A stretch of 64,000 nucleotides of DNA from CALFCX01 sp041650595 (lineage in GTDB: Bacteria; Margulisbacteria; WOR-1; JAKLHX01): assembly GCA_041650595.1 (NCBI GenBank), contig JBAZKW010000003.1, forward strand, positions 1-64,000, written 5' to 3'. Below, one piece after another: positions 1-9,900 of this stretch (positions are counted from its first letter, which is position 1; the number at the start of each line of letters is the position of its first letter). Made by a program: the position numbers and the translations under genes. The notes under the pieces were generated by a model, which did no database searches, was not told the origin of the DNA, and saw only the letters and a list, made by a program, of their open reading frames with translations.

Positions 1-999
1 CATACCGCCGGAGCCCATTATCGAGCCGATCTTGCCGAGCGATTCGTAATCTATCGGAGTATCTATAAGCTCGATGGGGATACAGCCGCCGGAAGGGCCT
101 CCCGTCTGCACAGCCTTCAATTCTTTGCCGCCGGGGATCCCTCCGCCGATATCAAATATCACGTGCCGCAGCGTGGTACCCATAGCAACTTCTACTAGTC
201 CGGTATTATTTATCTTGCCGGCGAGAGCGAACACTTTTGTGCCCTTACTCTTTTCGGTGCCCACGGAAGCAAACCAGTCGGCACCTTCTACTATCACCAC
301 GGGAACACTGGCCCATGTCTCGACGTTGTTTATCAAAGTGGGCTTGCAGAAAAGCCCACTCGCGGACGGATACGGCGGCCTCGGACGCGGCATCCCGCGG
401 TTGCCTTCGATGGACTGCATCAGCGCCGTTTCTTCTCCGCAGACAAAAGCTCCGGCACCAAGCCTTATTTCTATATCAAAAGAAAATTTGGACCCTAGAA
501 TATTTTTACCGAGAAGATTTTCTTTTCTCGCGGCTTCGATCGCTTTTTCAAGGCGTTTGATCGCGAGCGGATATTCAGCCCTTATATAAACTATCCCTTT
601 GTCGGAACCTACCGCATATCCCGCGATAGCCATGCCTTCAAGAACCGTGAACGGATCGCCTTCTATTATGCTTCTGTCCATAAAAGCGCCCGGATCTCCC
701 TCATCCGCATTACATATAACATATTTTTGATCGGATTTTTCCCTGGCAACAAGTTCCCATTTGAGTCCCGTGCCAAATCCCGCGCCGCCGCGCCCGCGCA
801 ATCCCGACTTCTTTATTTCCGCGATCACGGCCTCGCTTTTCATCCAGGTCAGGACTTTAGCAAGGGCTTCAAAGCCCCTGACACTTAGATAATCTCCCAG
901 GTTTTCCGGATCGATTATTCCGCAATTCCGCAGGGCGATACGGAGCTGGCTTTTGAAAAAACCCGTCTTTCCGAAGACATCCAAAGATCTGTTATGCAT
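1..999 (-). CDS. NuoF/HydB-like NADH-binding flavoprotein subunit (3' end outside window)
   Basis: The reading frame runs off the left edge, so only the N-terminal part (333 codons) is visible. It shows the NuoF/HydB signature motifs GRGGAGF, CNADEGDPGAF and GAGAFVCGEETAL, followed by a SLBB-like stretch and the GGPSGGC loop. These are the FMN- and NADH-binding parts of the complex I 51-kDa/HydB family; the 4Fe-4S site would lie beyond the edge. It is clearly related to residues 150-460 of the fused flavoprotein at 6992-10129 but diverged, so it is a second copy and not an assembly duplicate. I start at ATG 999; a TTG at 1014, about 7 nt after an AAGGAAAG box, is a good alternative. It follows the 2Fe-2S gene at 1016-1366 with almost no gap, and the pair probably forms one diaphorase unit. 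Confidence 0.9.
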   Translation of the reverse strand, partial: MHNRSLDVFGKTGFFKSQLRIALRNCGIIDPENLGDYLSVRGFEALAKVLTWMKSEAVIAEIKKSGLRGRGGAGFGTGLKWELVAREKSDQKYVICNADEGDPGAFMDRSIIEGDPFTVLEGMAIAGYAVGSDKGIVYIRAEYPLAIKRLEKAIEAARKENLLGKNILGSKFSFDIEIRLGAGAFVCGEETALMQSIEGNRGMPRPRPPYPSASGLFCKPTLINNVETWASVPVVIVEGADWFASVGTEKSKGTKVFALAGKINNTGLVEVAMGTTLRHVIFDIGGGIPGGKELKAVQTGGPSGGCIPIELIDTPIDYESLGKIGSIMGSGGM

Positions 1000-1015
1000 A
1001 GAATGCTGCGCCAAT

Positions 1016-1366
1016 TTATTTCTTTCCTTCGGGAAGAGGCTCACCACCGATCAGATGTTTTTGTATTATCTCTTTTGCTTTTTTAGGATCTACTTTAATG
1101 TACAAGACCGGACCTTTTTCAGGATCTATCACTTCAACTGTAGGTTCATCATGACATCGCCCGGCGCAACCCTTTTGGCTCAGATAAATGTCAAGGCCGT
1201 TCTTTTTCGCTGTTTCGAACTCAGCCATTACTTCTTTGGATCCTGCGGCTATTTCACACGTAGCCATGCCCACATAGACGCGTTTTTTAGAATAATATCC
1301 TTTTTCTTTTAGATGGTTTTCGGCTGCGGTCTTCTTTTCTGTAAGTATTTCAAGTGGGGTTTTCAT
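1016..1366 (-). CDS. Thioredoxin-like [2Fe-2S] ferredoxin domain protein
   Basis: The 116-residue protein carries the pattern VGMATCEIAAGS followed about 35 residues later by GCAGRCHDEP. This is the thioredoxin-like 2Fe-2S fold seen as a free subunit or as the N-terminal domain of HydB/NuoF proteins. Only three cysteines are in the usual positions: the first Cys of the classical C-x4-C pair is absent, as in the corresponding domain of the fused HydB-like gene (VGMDTCGIGNGA ... GCFGFC). The gene lies directly upstream of the NuoF-like gene, so it likely supplies the iron-sulfur domain that is fused in the other copy. It follows hydE after a 144-nt gap filled by a palindromic repeat. Confidence 0.85.
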   Translation of the reverse strand: MKTPLEILTEKKTAAENHLKEKGYYSKKRVYVGMATCEIAAGSKEVMAEFETAKKNGLDIYLSQKGCAGRCHDEPTVEVIDPEKGPVLYIKVDPKKAKEIIQKHLIGGEPLPEGKK

Positions 1367-1412
1367 AAAGATCTGTCTTTCTACTTTAATTTTATCATTT
1401 TATCGGCTCTTT

Positions 1413-1513
1413 TTCACCCTCACCCCTAGCCCCTCTCCCAAAGGGAGAGGGGTAATAATAGTATTGTCCAAAATCATCCCCTCTCTTTCTAAGAGAGGGG
1501 GAGGGGTGAGTTA
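1413..1513. repeat. Palindromic repeat, family B (CCCTCTCCC / GGGAGAGGGG type)
   Basis: Two stem-forming units lie here. The first pairs CCCCTCTCCC with GGGAGAGGGG around 1431-1452; the second pairs CCCCTCTCTT with AAGAGAGGGG around 1479-1500. They are flanked by CACCCTCACCCCTAG and GGGGTGAG, so the whole block can fold on itself. Related copies occur at 30712-30831 and 38062-38105. The block fills the gap between hydE and the next gene and touches the hydE stop codon. Confidence 0.8.
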
Positions 1514-2488
1514 ATCCCCTCTTCCCCAATCAATAAACCGCCCTGAGCCCACCGCCATATTCTCCATGCAACCCGCACAGGCACCCGCAGGCTCCAAGAT
1601 ACATCTTTTGCCAGGATATATTTCATAGAGTTTTTTATACGGCAGAGGGGTAAAGTTGGGCATAAGGACATTTGCGCCCCATTTGAGAGCTTCATCCCTA
1701 TAATCTTGGTCAAGGCTTCCGATAGCGGTCGTCGCCGGCATATTTACGGTCTTCATAACTATCCTGGTTACCGCAATCGTTCTCAGCACAAGGTCAACAT
1801 CTCCGGCTTTTGCCCCATGAAGAGGCGTATTTTTGTGCGGGATAAACGGTCCCGTCCCTATCATCTCAAAGCCGCTGTCATTGAAATATTTTATATCTGA
1901 GGCTATATCATGCAGTGTTTGGCCCGGAAGCCCTATCAAAGTCCCGCTGCCGGTCTGAAACCCAAGTTCTTTCAAATCCAAAAGACTTCTTTTCCTGTTC
2001 TCAAGTCTCATACCGGGATGAAGTTTGGCATAAATTTCCGGATTAGTGGTCTCGATCTTAAGCAAATATCTGTCCGCACCGGCATCTTTCCATTTTTTGT
2101 ATATTGAAAAGCTTTTTTCGCCTACCGAAAGCGTTACTGCCATATCATATGAGCTTTTTATCTCTTTCACTATAAGCCCAAGCCAGTCGGTATCCAAGGA
2201 ATCGGTCTCGCCCGACTGAAGGACTACAGTCTTTATGCCGCAGGAAGTTATATGATCTACGGCCTTTAAAACCTCTTCAGCGCTTAAATGATACCGTTCC
2301 AACCCGGAATTATCGGCTGATATGCCGCAGTAAGCGCAGTGTTTGTCGCAAATATTGGAAAATTCGATGATCCCTCTAAGGTAAACACCTTCGCCTGCAT
2401 ATTTGCGCCTTGTCTCATCGGAAAGCCTGAAAAGTTTTTCGCTGTCCAGGGAAAAAAGGTTTTCTATATCCTTGATATTTTCATACAT
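1511..2488 (-). CDS. hydE: [FeFe]-hydrogenase maturase HydE, radical SAM
   Basis: The 325-residue protein is a radical SAM enzyme with the cluster motif C47-DKH-C51-AY-C54. Established role of the family: HydE acts with HydG and HydF to build the 2Fe subcluster of the [FeFe]-hydrogenase H-cluster. The C-terminal part has a further CAGCM cysteine pair, common in HydE. Its start overlaps the end of hydG by 8 nt, which implies translational coupling. BioB and PylB are related radical SAM proteins, but the hydG/hydF/hydA context makes HydE the clear choice. The last codons abut a family B palindromic repeat. Confidence 0.95.
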   Translation of the reverse strand: MYENIKDIENLFSLDSEKLFRLSDETRRKYAGEGVYLRGIIEFSNICDKHCAYCGISADNSGLERYHLSAEEVLKAVDHITSCGIKTVVLQSGETDSLDTDWLGLIVKEIKSSYDMAVTLSVGEKSFSIYKKWKDAGADRYLLKIETTNPEIYAKLHPGMRLENRKRSLLDLKELGFQTGSGTLIGLPGQTLHDIASDIKYFNDSGFEMIGTGPFIPHKNTPLHGAKAGDVDLVLRTIAVTRIVMKTVNMPATTAIGSLDQDYRDEALKWGANVLMPNFTPLPYKKLYEIYPGKRCILEPAGACAGCMENMAVGSGRFIDWGRGD

Positions 2489-3863
2489 ATTCGTCCCTCA
2501 AACCTTTATCTATACCTTCGTAAAACCCGGTGAGTGCCTTTCTGTCATCCGGAGAAAGTTTTTCTTTCTCTTTTTTTATCATCTCATAGCCTTTGCGCTT
2601 TACGTTTTCAGAGGAAAAGTCATCCAGATACTCCTTCAGAGTAATGAGCGCGTTCATTGTACACTTGCCCTTTATCGTCCCGGGTTTGGCAAGGTTCATA
2701 AAAGCCTCGCCCGTTCTTGAAGACCGGTAACAGGCAGTACAAAAGCTGGGTATAAATCCTTTTTGCACAAGAGAATCCATAACTTCGTCCAGGGTCCTGG
2801 TATCCCCCAGTTCAAACTGAACCCCGGTATCTTCAGATTCGTCGTAGCCTCCCGGGGACGTTCTGGACGCTGCACTTATCTGCGATATGCCCAGATCTAG
2901 AAGCTCGGCACGTAAAGCAGGCGTCTCCCGGGTGGATAATATCATTCCCGTATAAGGCACGGACAGTCTTACGGCCGCTACCACTTTTTTAAATTCCAGG
3001 TCGCTCACTTCATACGGTATGTTCTTTGTGAACTCCACCCCGGGGGCCGGTTCTATCCTCGGGATGGATATAGTGTGAGGCCCGACGTTATGCGCTTTTT
3101 CAAGGTGCTCGACATGAGAGAGCATGGCAAGCGTTTCGAATTTGTAGTCGTACAATCCGTAAAGCACCCCGATCCCCACATCATCGACACCTGCCGCAAA
3201 AGCTCTGTCAACGGCATCGATCCTGTTATCCGGATCGCTCTTGGGACCTTTCGGATGCACTTTTTTATAAGTTTCCTGGTGATATGTTTCCTGAAATACC
3301 TGGTATGTCCCTATGCCGGCGGCTTTCAATTTTTTGAATTCTTCAACATTTAAAGGCGCGCAATTTATGTTTATCCTTCGGATCTTGTCGCTCCCGGACC
3401 TTACGGAATATACAGTATTGATCGCTTCAACATAGTAATCAACGCTTGACTTGCCCTTAGGAGGAGCTTCGCCTGCCACGACAAGGACCCTTTTATGCCC
3501 TTTTTTCAGCAGTATTTCTGTCTGACGACGTATTCCGTCAGCATCCAGGTGTGTTCTTTTTATAGACTTGTTGTCAGACCTGAAAGCACAGTATAGACAG
3601 TTGTTTGAACAGTAATTGCTGATATAAAGCGGGGCAAAAAGCACTATTCTCTTCCCGTATATCCTTTGTTTTACCTCTTTTGCGGTCTTAAAGATCTTGT
3701 CAAGCAGGTCGGGATCCTCTACCGCAAGCAGTTTGGCCGTATCCTCCAGAGAAAGACGTTTCAAAGACAAGGACCTGTTAAGCACATCTTCAACTTCGCT
3801 GCGACTTACGTTCTTTGTCTTTTCCAAAATACCGGATATCTTGCTCTCATCAATATATTTCAT
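2481..3863 (-). CDS. hydG: [FeFe]-hydrogenase maturase HydG, tyrosine lyase
   Basis: The 460-residue protein has the radical SAM motif C85-SNN-C89-LY-C92 and the HydG-specific C-terminal cluster site C375-x2-C378 ... C401 (CTACYRSSRTG then KGKC). The family cleaves tyrosine to give the CO and CN- ligands of the H-cluster. The length is normal. ThiH is the nearest alternative, but it lacks this C-terminal cluster motif and the hydrogenase context is decisive. It overlaps hydE by 8 nt. The start is separated from hydF by a palindromic repeat. Confidence 0.96.
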   Translation of the reverse strand: MKYIDESKISGILEKTKNVSRSEVEDVLNRSLSLKRLSLEDTAKLLAVEDPDLLDKIFKTAKEVKQRIYGKRIVLFAPLYISNYCSNNCLYCAFRSDNKSIKRTHLDADGIRRQTEILLKKGHKRVLVVAGEAPPKGKSSVDYYVEAINTVYSVRSGSDKIRRININCAPLNVEEFKKLKAAGIGTYQVFQETYHQETYKKVHPKGPKSDPDNRIDAVDRAFAAGVDDVGIGVLYGLYDYKFETLAMLSHVEHLEKAHNVGPHTISIPRIEPAPGVEFTKNIPYEVSDLEFKKVVAAVRLSVPYTGMILSTRETPALRAELLDLGISQISAASRTSPGGYDESEDTGVQFELGDTRTLDEVMDSLVQKGFIPSFCTACYRSSRTGEAFMNLAKPGTIKGKCTMNALITLKEYLDDFSSENVKRKGYEMIKKEKEKLSPDDRKALTGFYEGIDKGLRDEYV

Positions 3864-3883
3864 TTTTGCCTTTCAATTGTCAT

Positions 3884-3974
3884 TGCGAGGAGTCCCGATT
3901 TGATCGGGACGACGAAGCAATCTCCTTCGTCTATGGGATTGCTTCGTCGCTACGCTCCTCGCAATGACATGCTC
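3884..3974. repeat. Palindromic repeat, family A (CATTGCGAGGAG ... CTCCTCGCAATG)
   Basis: A long inverted repeat begins TCATTGCGAGGAG and ends CTCCTCGCAATGAC. It contains an inner pair GACGAAGCAATC / GATTGCTTCGTC and a small stem TCCCGATTTGATCGGGA. A shorter copy is at 32337-32381. It sits between hydG and hydF and extends over the hydF stop codon, so it supplies the last residues of HydF. Confidence 0.85.
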
Positions 3975-5185
3975 ACTTCTTCAAACGGCTCAAGCACTCT
4001 GTCCAACACTTTGAACATGTAGGAAATACAGACCCCGTAATTTGTGATCGCGACCCCCGCGGCTTTGCATTTTTCTATTCTGCCGAGCATTTCGCGTCGT
4101 GTGATCATGCACGCCCCGCAATGTATAACAAGCTTATATTCGGAAAGGTTTTCCGGATAGTCCCTTCCGCATGAAACATCTATCTTAGGTCTAAACCCAA
4201 GATATTTTTCTATCCATTTGGGCATCTTTATCCTGCCGATATCCCCTTCTATGGGATGATGGCTGCATGCTTCGGCAATGAGTATCTTGTCATTCTTGCC
4301 TATTTTATCCAATGCAAATACACCCTTCACAGATTCTTCCAGATCACCTTTGTAACGTGAAAATAATATCGAGAATGTAGTACATTTCACGCCATCGGGG
4401 GTATCGGCGACCATTTTATCAACTACCTGTGAATCACAAACCACGATATCGGGCGGGGTTTTTAGTTTTTTGAGCATTGCCCTGTATTCGCTCTCTTTGG
4501 CGACAAGGCTGGCGCTGTTAAAGTCAAGAAGGTCCCTTATGATCTGTACCTGCGGAAGTATTATCCTTCCTTTTGGCGCTTCAAAATCTATCGGGATTAT
4601 TAAAAACGCCAGCCCGCCGGCAGGGACAATATCGCCTATTATCGCTTTCGGGTTCAAAAAGTTGTCCGGCGCAAGCTTTATAAGATGCTCTTTGAGCAGG
4701 TTCACGTATTTATCTCTGTTCTTTTTGTCCGTGCTCGAGCATGCGATGACTTCCGTGCTTTTTGCCCTCATCTTTTCCATGAATTCATCCGAAGGCTGTT
4801 GCACATCTGTTTTATTGACGGCAATTATGACCGGAATTTTCTTTGCGCCAAGTTCAGCAACCATTGTTTCTTCATACTTAGACCAAACATCCGGCTCTAC
4901 TATAAGGACTGCGACATCCGCACGATCCAATATCTTCCGGGTCTTCTTTAATCTTTCGGAAGAAAGTTCCGAAACATCGTCTATTCCTGCGGTATCGAGA
5001 AATACAACCGGGCCTACGGGAAGCAACTCCATCGTCTTTTCAACAACATCCGTAGTCGTTCCGGGAACAACAGACGTGATAGCATAGTCCTGACCGGCTA
5101 CCATGTTCAGAAAACTGGATTTTCCGACATTGGTCCTGCCAAATAATCCGATCTGCAGGCGAAGAGATTTAGGAGTATCTTTCAT
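3950..5185 (-). CDS. hydF: [FeFe]-hydrogenase maturation GTPase HydF
   Basis: The 411-residue protein starts with a GTPase domain: Walker A GRTNVGKS at residues 16-23, PGTTTD, DTAG near 64 and NKTD near 124. The C-terminal part has the HydF cluster region with EACSHHPIEGD and HCGACM, the conserved Cys/His ligands. HydF is the scaffold that receives the 2Fe unit from HydE/HydG and delivers it to apo-HydA. It lies 19 nt downstream of hydA, in the same operon. The last six residues (MSLRGA) are encoded by the family A palindrome, so the natural C-terminus appears to have been replaced or extended by the repeat. Confidence 0.96.
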   Translation of the reverse strand: MKDTPKSLRLQIGLFGRTNVGKSSFLNMVAGQDYAITSVVPGTTTDVVEKTMELLPVGPVVFLDTAGIDDVSELSSERLKKTRKILDRADVAVLIVEPDVWSKYEETMVAELGAKKIPVIIAVNKTDVQQPSDEFMEKMRAKSTEVIACSSTDKKNRDKYVNLLKEHLIKLAPDNFLNPKAIIGDIVPAGGLAFLIIPIDFEAPKGRIILPQVQIIRDLLDFNSASLVAKESEYRAMLKKLKTPPDIVVCDSQVVDKMVADTPDGVKCTTFSILFSRYKGDLEESVKGVFALDKIGKNDKILIAEACSHHPIEGDIGRIKMPKWIEKYLGFRPKIDVSCGRDYPENLSEYKLVIHCGACMITRREMLGRIEKCKAAGVAITNYGVCISYMFKVLDRVLEPFEEVSMSLRGA

Positions 5186-5204
5186 ATTAACCTCGCAGCA
5201 CGCT

Positions 5205-6980
5205 TTATTTTACAAGATTTTTTCTTGCGGTATATCCGGTATGCAGCAGTTCGTGCGACAGATGCCCGAGCGGCTCTCTTAAAAATTCCGCATAGATCGC
5301 TTTTACGGCCGGATTCTCGTGGGATTTCCTTAATTTTTTGCTCTTATCTTCCTTGTAAATGGCTTCCGCTCTTTTCTGGCGGATCTCGTCATTGGTCGGT
5401 ATAGGCTGGCCGCCTCCTCCCAGGCATCCTCCGGGACAGGTCATTATTTCGATAAATGTATAAGGCGAAGTGCCTTTTGCCACTTCTTCAAGAAGGATCT
5501 TGGCATTCGACAGAGTATGCGCGACCGCAGCTTTTACTTTTGTGCCCTTTATATCGACTTCGGCCGTCTTGATCCCTTCAAACCCGCGCACCGCTTCAAA
5601 ATCAATCGAAGGCAGCGTCTCGCCCGAAATCAACTCGTAAGCCGTCCTCAGAGCGGCTTCCATCACACCGCCCGTCGCGCCGAATATGACCGCCGCGCCG
5701 GTAGATACTCCTAACGGATCATCGAATTGCGAGTCAGACAGCTTGGCAAAATTTATCCCGGCTTCTTTTATCATTCTGGCCAGTTCTCTGGTCGTCAGCA
5801 CATGGTCAACATCGGGAAATACATCCGCAGATCCGTTTTTGTTCTTCCAATATGCGGCTGCGCTGTCCATCTCGGGCCTTTTTGCCTCGAATTTCTTGGC
5901 AGTGCACGGCATCACCGAGACAACGACTATGTTCTTCGGGTCAAGCTTCGCTTTTTCCGCATAATAGGTCTTGGCTATCGCCCCAAACATCTGTTGCGGC
6001 GATTTGCATGTCGAAATATTCTTGAAGACCTCCGGAAAAAAATGTTCGGCGAACTTTATCCATCCCGGAGAACATGAGGTGATAAGGGGAAGAGGCCCTC
6101 CGTCCGTTATCCTTTTTATCAATTCGTATCCTTCCTCCATTATCGTAAGATCGGCCGAGAATTGAGTATCAAATACTTTTGAAAAACCTAAGTTCCTGAG
6201 AGCCGTCGCGGTCTTTCCCGTAACCAATGTCCCGGGAGCAAAACCGAATTCCTCTCCGAGCGCGGCGCGCACCGCGGGGGCCACTTCCACGAGCACCGTT
6301 TTTTCGGGATCATGGAGCGCGGCCCAGACTTCCCTTGTACTGTCTTTCTCTACGATTGCCCCGGTCGGACAGACCATTATGCACTGTCCGCAATTGACAC
6401 AATCTACTTTGCCCAAACCCTCTTCAAAGAAAGTCGAGACCCTGCTTTGCTTGCCGCGGTTCACAACCTCGATAGCATGCACATTCTGTACTTTCGCGCA
6501 AACTTCCACGCAACGTCTGCAAAGCACGCATTTATCCGGATCTCTCATTATTGAAGGCGATGTAATATCCTTATCAAATTTATGCTCCGTTACTTTGTCG
6601 AACCTGATGCTGCGGACACCCATATCATAAGCAAGACGGCGCAAATCGCAGTCCTGGTTCCTTTCGCAGGTAAGGCACTCGGCCGGATGGCTTGCCAAAA
6701 GGAGTTCCATATTGGTAAGGCGCGCATGTCTTACTCTGTGATTGTTAGTAACAATCTTCATTCCGTCCTTGACTTTGGTAATACAGCTTCTTGAAAGATT
6801 TCTTGCACCGACCACTTCTACAAGACACAGAGAGCAGGAGGCCACATTGCTCACGTCTTTCATATAACAAAGCGCAGGTATCTCTATGTTCAGGCTGCGG
6901 CAGGCTTCAAGTATCGTCATCCCCTCCGGTACCTTGTAATCCTTGTTATCTATCTTTATTTTTGCTGCCGATGTTTCCAT
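5205..6980 (-). CDS. hydA: [FeFe]-hydrogenase catalytic subunit HydA
   Basis: The 591-residue protein has the modular layout of trimeric-type hydrogenases. A plant-type 2Fe-2S domain has C38, C49, C52 and C66; a His-ligated 4Fe-4S has H98, C102, C105 and C111; two 4Fe-4S sites follow at C151-C161 and C194-C204. The H-domain motifs are TSCSPGW (301-307), MPCTAKKFE (from 357) and TCPGGCLGGGGQP (from 514). The first motif has Ser304 where the textbook motif TSCCPxW has Cys. It catalyses reversible H2/H+ conversion in the cytoplasm; with HydB/HydC-type partners the family couples this to NAD(P)H and ferredoxin, often by electron bifurcation. It lies 11 nt after the flavoprotein gene. An 80-residue tail follows the last H-cluster motif. 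Confidence 0.97.
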   Translation of the reverse strand: METSAAKIKIDNKDYKVPEGMTILEACRSLNIEIPALCYMKDVSNVASCSLCLVEVVGARNLSRSCITKVKDGMKIVTNNHRVRHARLTNMELLLASHPAECLTCERNQDCDLRRLAYDMGVRSIRFDKVTEHKFDKDITSPSIMRDPDKCVLCRRCVEVCAKVQNVHAIEVVNRGKQSRVSTFFEEGLGKVDCVNCGQCIMVCPTGAIVEKDSTREVWAALHDPEKTVLVEVAPAVRAALGEEFGFAPGTLVTGKTATALRNLGFSKVFDTQFSADLTIMEEGYELIKRITDGGPLPLITSCSPGWIKFAEHFFPEVFKNISTCKSPQQMFGAIAKTYYAEKAKLDPKNIVVVSVMPCTAKKFEAKRPEMDSAAAYWKNKNGSADVFPDVDHVLTTRELARMIKEAGINFAKLSDSQFDDPLGVSTGAAVIFGATGGVMEAALRTAYELISGETLPSIDFEAVRGFEGIKTAEVDIKGTKVKAAVAHTLSNAKILLEEVAKGTSPYTFIEIMTCPGGCLGGGGQPIPTNDEIRQKRAEAIYKEDKSKKLRKSHENPAVKAIYAEFLREPLGHLSHELLHTGYTARKNLVK

Positions 6981-6991
6981 TATTATTTCTC

Positions 6992-9900
6992 CTATTTAAT
7001 ATCGCAGCGCAGGCATCTGAGAGACTCGCACTGCGCCTGCTTGGCGTCCAATCCATATGAGACTTCATTAAAGTTGTTCTTCCTTGCGGTGACAGGTATT
7101 TTTTTATCGTTCTGGGGTTTGCCGCTGTAAGTATTGATGTCCGCTATATTCTTATATTCGATCTTTTTGTAAAGAGAATTCCATCTGTCCAGTCCCGTAA
7201 GAAATTTGTCAATACTTTTCGCGGCGGCTTTCCCCTGTCCCATCGCTTCAACTGCGGTCCCAGGACCGGTTACCAGGTCGCCTCCCGCAAATATTTTTGG
7301 ATTATCGGTAACAAAAGTAAAAATGTCGGTCTTCGCGGTGCCGTCCCTGTTCAATGCAACGCCCGTACCGTCAAGATACCGGGCATCTACTTTTTCCCCG
7401 ATAGCGAACATTATCGTATCACACGGTATTTCTATCATTTCATCGGTCGCGACAGGTTTTCTTCTTCCTGAAATATCAAAATCACCCTGCGCCATCTTCC
7501 TTGCGATTATTTTTGAGACAGTCCCTTTTTCGTCGCCGACGATCTCCTCGGGAGAAGCATAAAAAATAAATCCTATCCCTTCGTTGTACGATTCCTCGAT
7601 CTCTTGAGAATTGGCAGGCATATCGTCTTTTCCCCTGCGGTACAATATTGTAACTTTTGCGCCGAGCCTGCGGGCGCTCCTGCATGCGTCTATAGCCACG
7701 TTCCCCGCTCCCACGATCACGATATTTTTACCTGTCCTTATCTTTTCTCCGGAAGCGAGTTTGTCGAGAAAATCAACCCCTGACCATACTCCCTTAAGGC
7801 CGCTGCCTTTTATCTCAAAAGGCATCTCTTTATAAGCGCCCGTCGCGGTAAAGACAGCATCATAAGATCCGGCTACTTTTTTCATTTTTTCCGAATCTAG
7901 CCTGTTCCCGAACTTGAATTTTACGCCGAGTTTTTTAAGGATACCCAGTTCTTTGTCCATGATATCTTTGGGAAGCCTGTAAGAAGGGATCCCGTAACGG
8001 AGTATTCCTCCGGCCTTTTGTTTAGCGTCAAAAACCGTAACATCATGTCCCAACCTTGAAAGATAATAAGCTGCGGTAAGTCCGGCGGGCCCCGCGCCCA
8101 CTATCCCTACCTTCTTTCCGGTAGATTTAAATTTATTCTTCAAGATCTGGGCATAGACGCCTTTCTCAAGGCCGTTTTTATAAACTTTGTCCGCTATAAA
8201 TCTATGAAGCTCGCCCTGCGCCACGGGCTTGTCAATATCTTCTCTGCGGCACCTCATCTTGCAGTGAAAATGGCAGATTCTTCCGGTGGTAGAGGGTAAA
8301 AAGTTCTCCTGCAGGATCAGCTCAAAAGATTCCTGCAGCCTGCCTTCTCTGAAGAGCTCAATATATCCCGGGATATTTATATGAAGCGGGCAGCTGTTCT
8401 CGCACGGAGAAATGAGCAGGTCAAGACAGACTCCTGACGGGCATCTGTGACCTTTTATATGATGTTCGTATTCCAAAGGAAAATATCTTAGTGTCGTCAT
8501 TACAGGGTTTGGAGCGGTCTGGCCCAGTCCGCACAGCGCGGTATCGGCTATCACGGCCCCGACATCTTTTAGCAGACTGATGTCTTTGTCGACAGCTTTG
8601 CCGGCGCATACTTTTTCAAGTATCTTGAGCTGATGGTACAAACCTTCCCTGCAGGGCGTGCATTTTCCGCAGGAATCATGATTGGTAAATTCCGTAAAAT
8701 ACTTTGCCACATCAACCATGCAGTTATCATCGTCCATAACCACTATGCCGCCGGAACCCATTATGGTCCCCAGAGAATTCAGTGATTCATAATCCAAAGG
8801 AGTGTTGAACAGGTGTGTCGGTATACACCCGCCGGACGGCCCGCCCGTCTGGACCGCCTTTATCTTTTTCTTTGTGCCGGTGCCGCCGCCTATGTTATAT
8901 ATTACGGTCTGCAGCGGCTGCCCCAAAGGCATTTCAACCAGGCCCGTATTTTTAATCTTTCCGACAAGAGAAAATACTTTAGTCCCGGGACTGTTCTTTG
9001 TCCCTGTTCCCATGAACCAGTCAGCGCCTTTTGAGATTATTGCCGGAACATTGCAAAAGGTCTCAACATTGTTTATGTTCGTCGGTTTTCCGAATATGCC
9101 CTTTTGAGCCGGGAACGGCGGCCTCTGGGTCGGCCGGCCGGCAAAACCTTCAATAGACGCGATCAGGGCTGTCTCTTCTCCGCAGACAAAAGCTCCGGCA
9201 CCTTCCACAAGATTGATATCAAAACTGAATTTGGACCCGAGAATATTATCGCCAAGGACACCGTATTGCCTGGCCTGCGCTATTGACTTAACAAGCCTCT
9301 CGACAGCCAACGGATATTCCGCCCTTACATATATAACGCCCTTGTTGGCTCCCATAGCGTACGCGGCGATTACCATGCCTTCTATCAGCATATGAGGATC
9401 GCTTTCTATTTCATTCCTGTTCATATAAGCGCCGGGATCGCCTTCGTCGGCATTGCATACGACGTATTTATCTTCAGACTTTTCCTGACGCATGAGCGTC
9501 CATTTGATCGCCGTAGGAAAGCCCGCTCCGCCGCGGCCTCTCAGTTTTGATTTTTTGACTTCTTCGATCACGTTTTCAGGAGATATATTATTTAGGACCT
9601 TAAACAAAGGGAAATATCCGCCGACAGCTATATATTCTTCTATATCTTCCGGATTTATCAGTCCGCAGTCGCGCAGAACTATTTTTTTCTGAAATTTGAA
9701 GAAATCTATTCCATTCCAGACAGGTATAGTATCAAGGCCGCTGCCATATTTTATTTCTCCGGTGATATGATCCCAGGATTCTATCTTGCATAGCACATTT
9801 AACCCGGAAAAATCTTTTTTCTTTATAGCTTTTATTATCTTGCCGGCATCTTTTGCTTTTACTTCTTTTAGTATTACCAAAGGAAGTCCGGGAATATGGA

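Noticed and set aside
74..589. Open frames on the plus strand opposite the first NuoF-like gene, and similar ones opposite hydA, the fused flavoprotein and other genes
   Set aside because: They run antisense to well-conserved genes, lack ribosome sites and encode low-complexity sequence. They are shadows.
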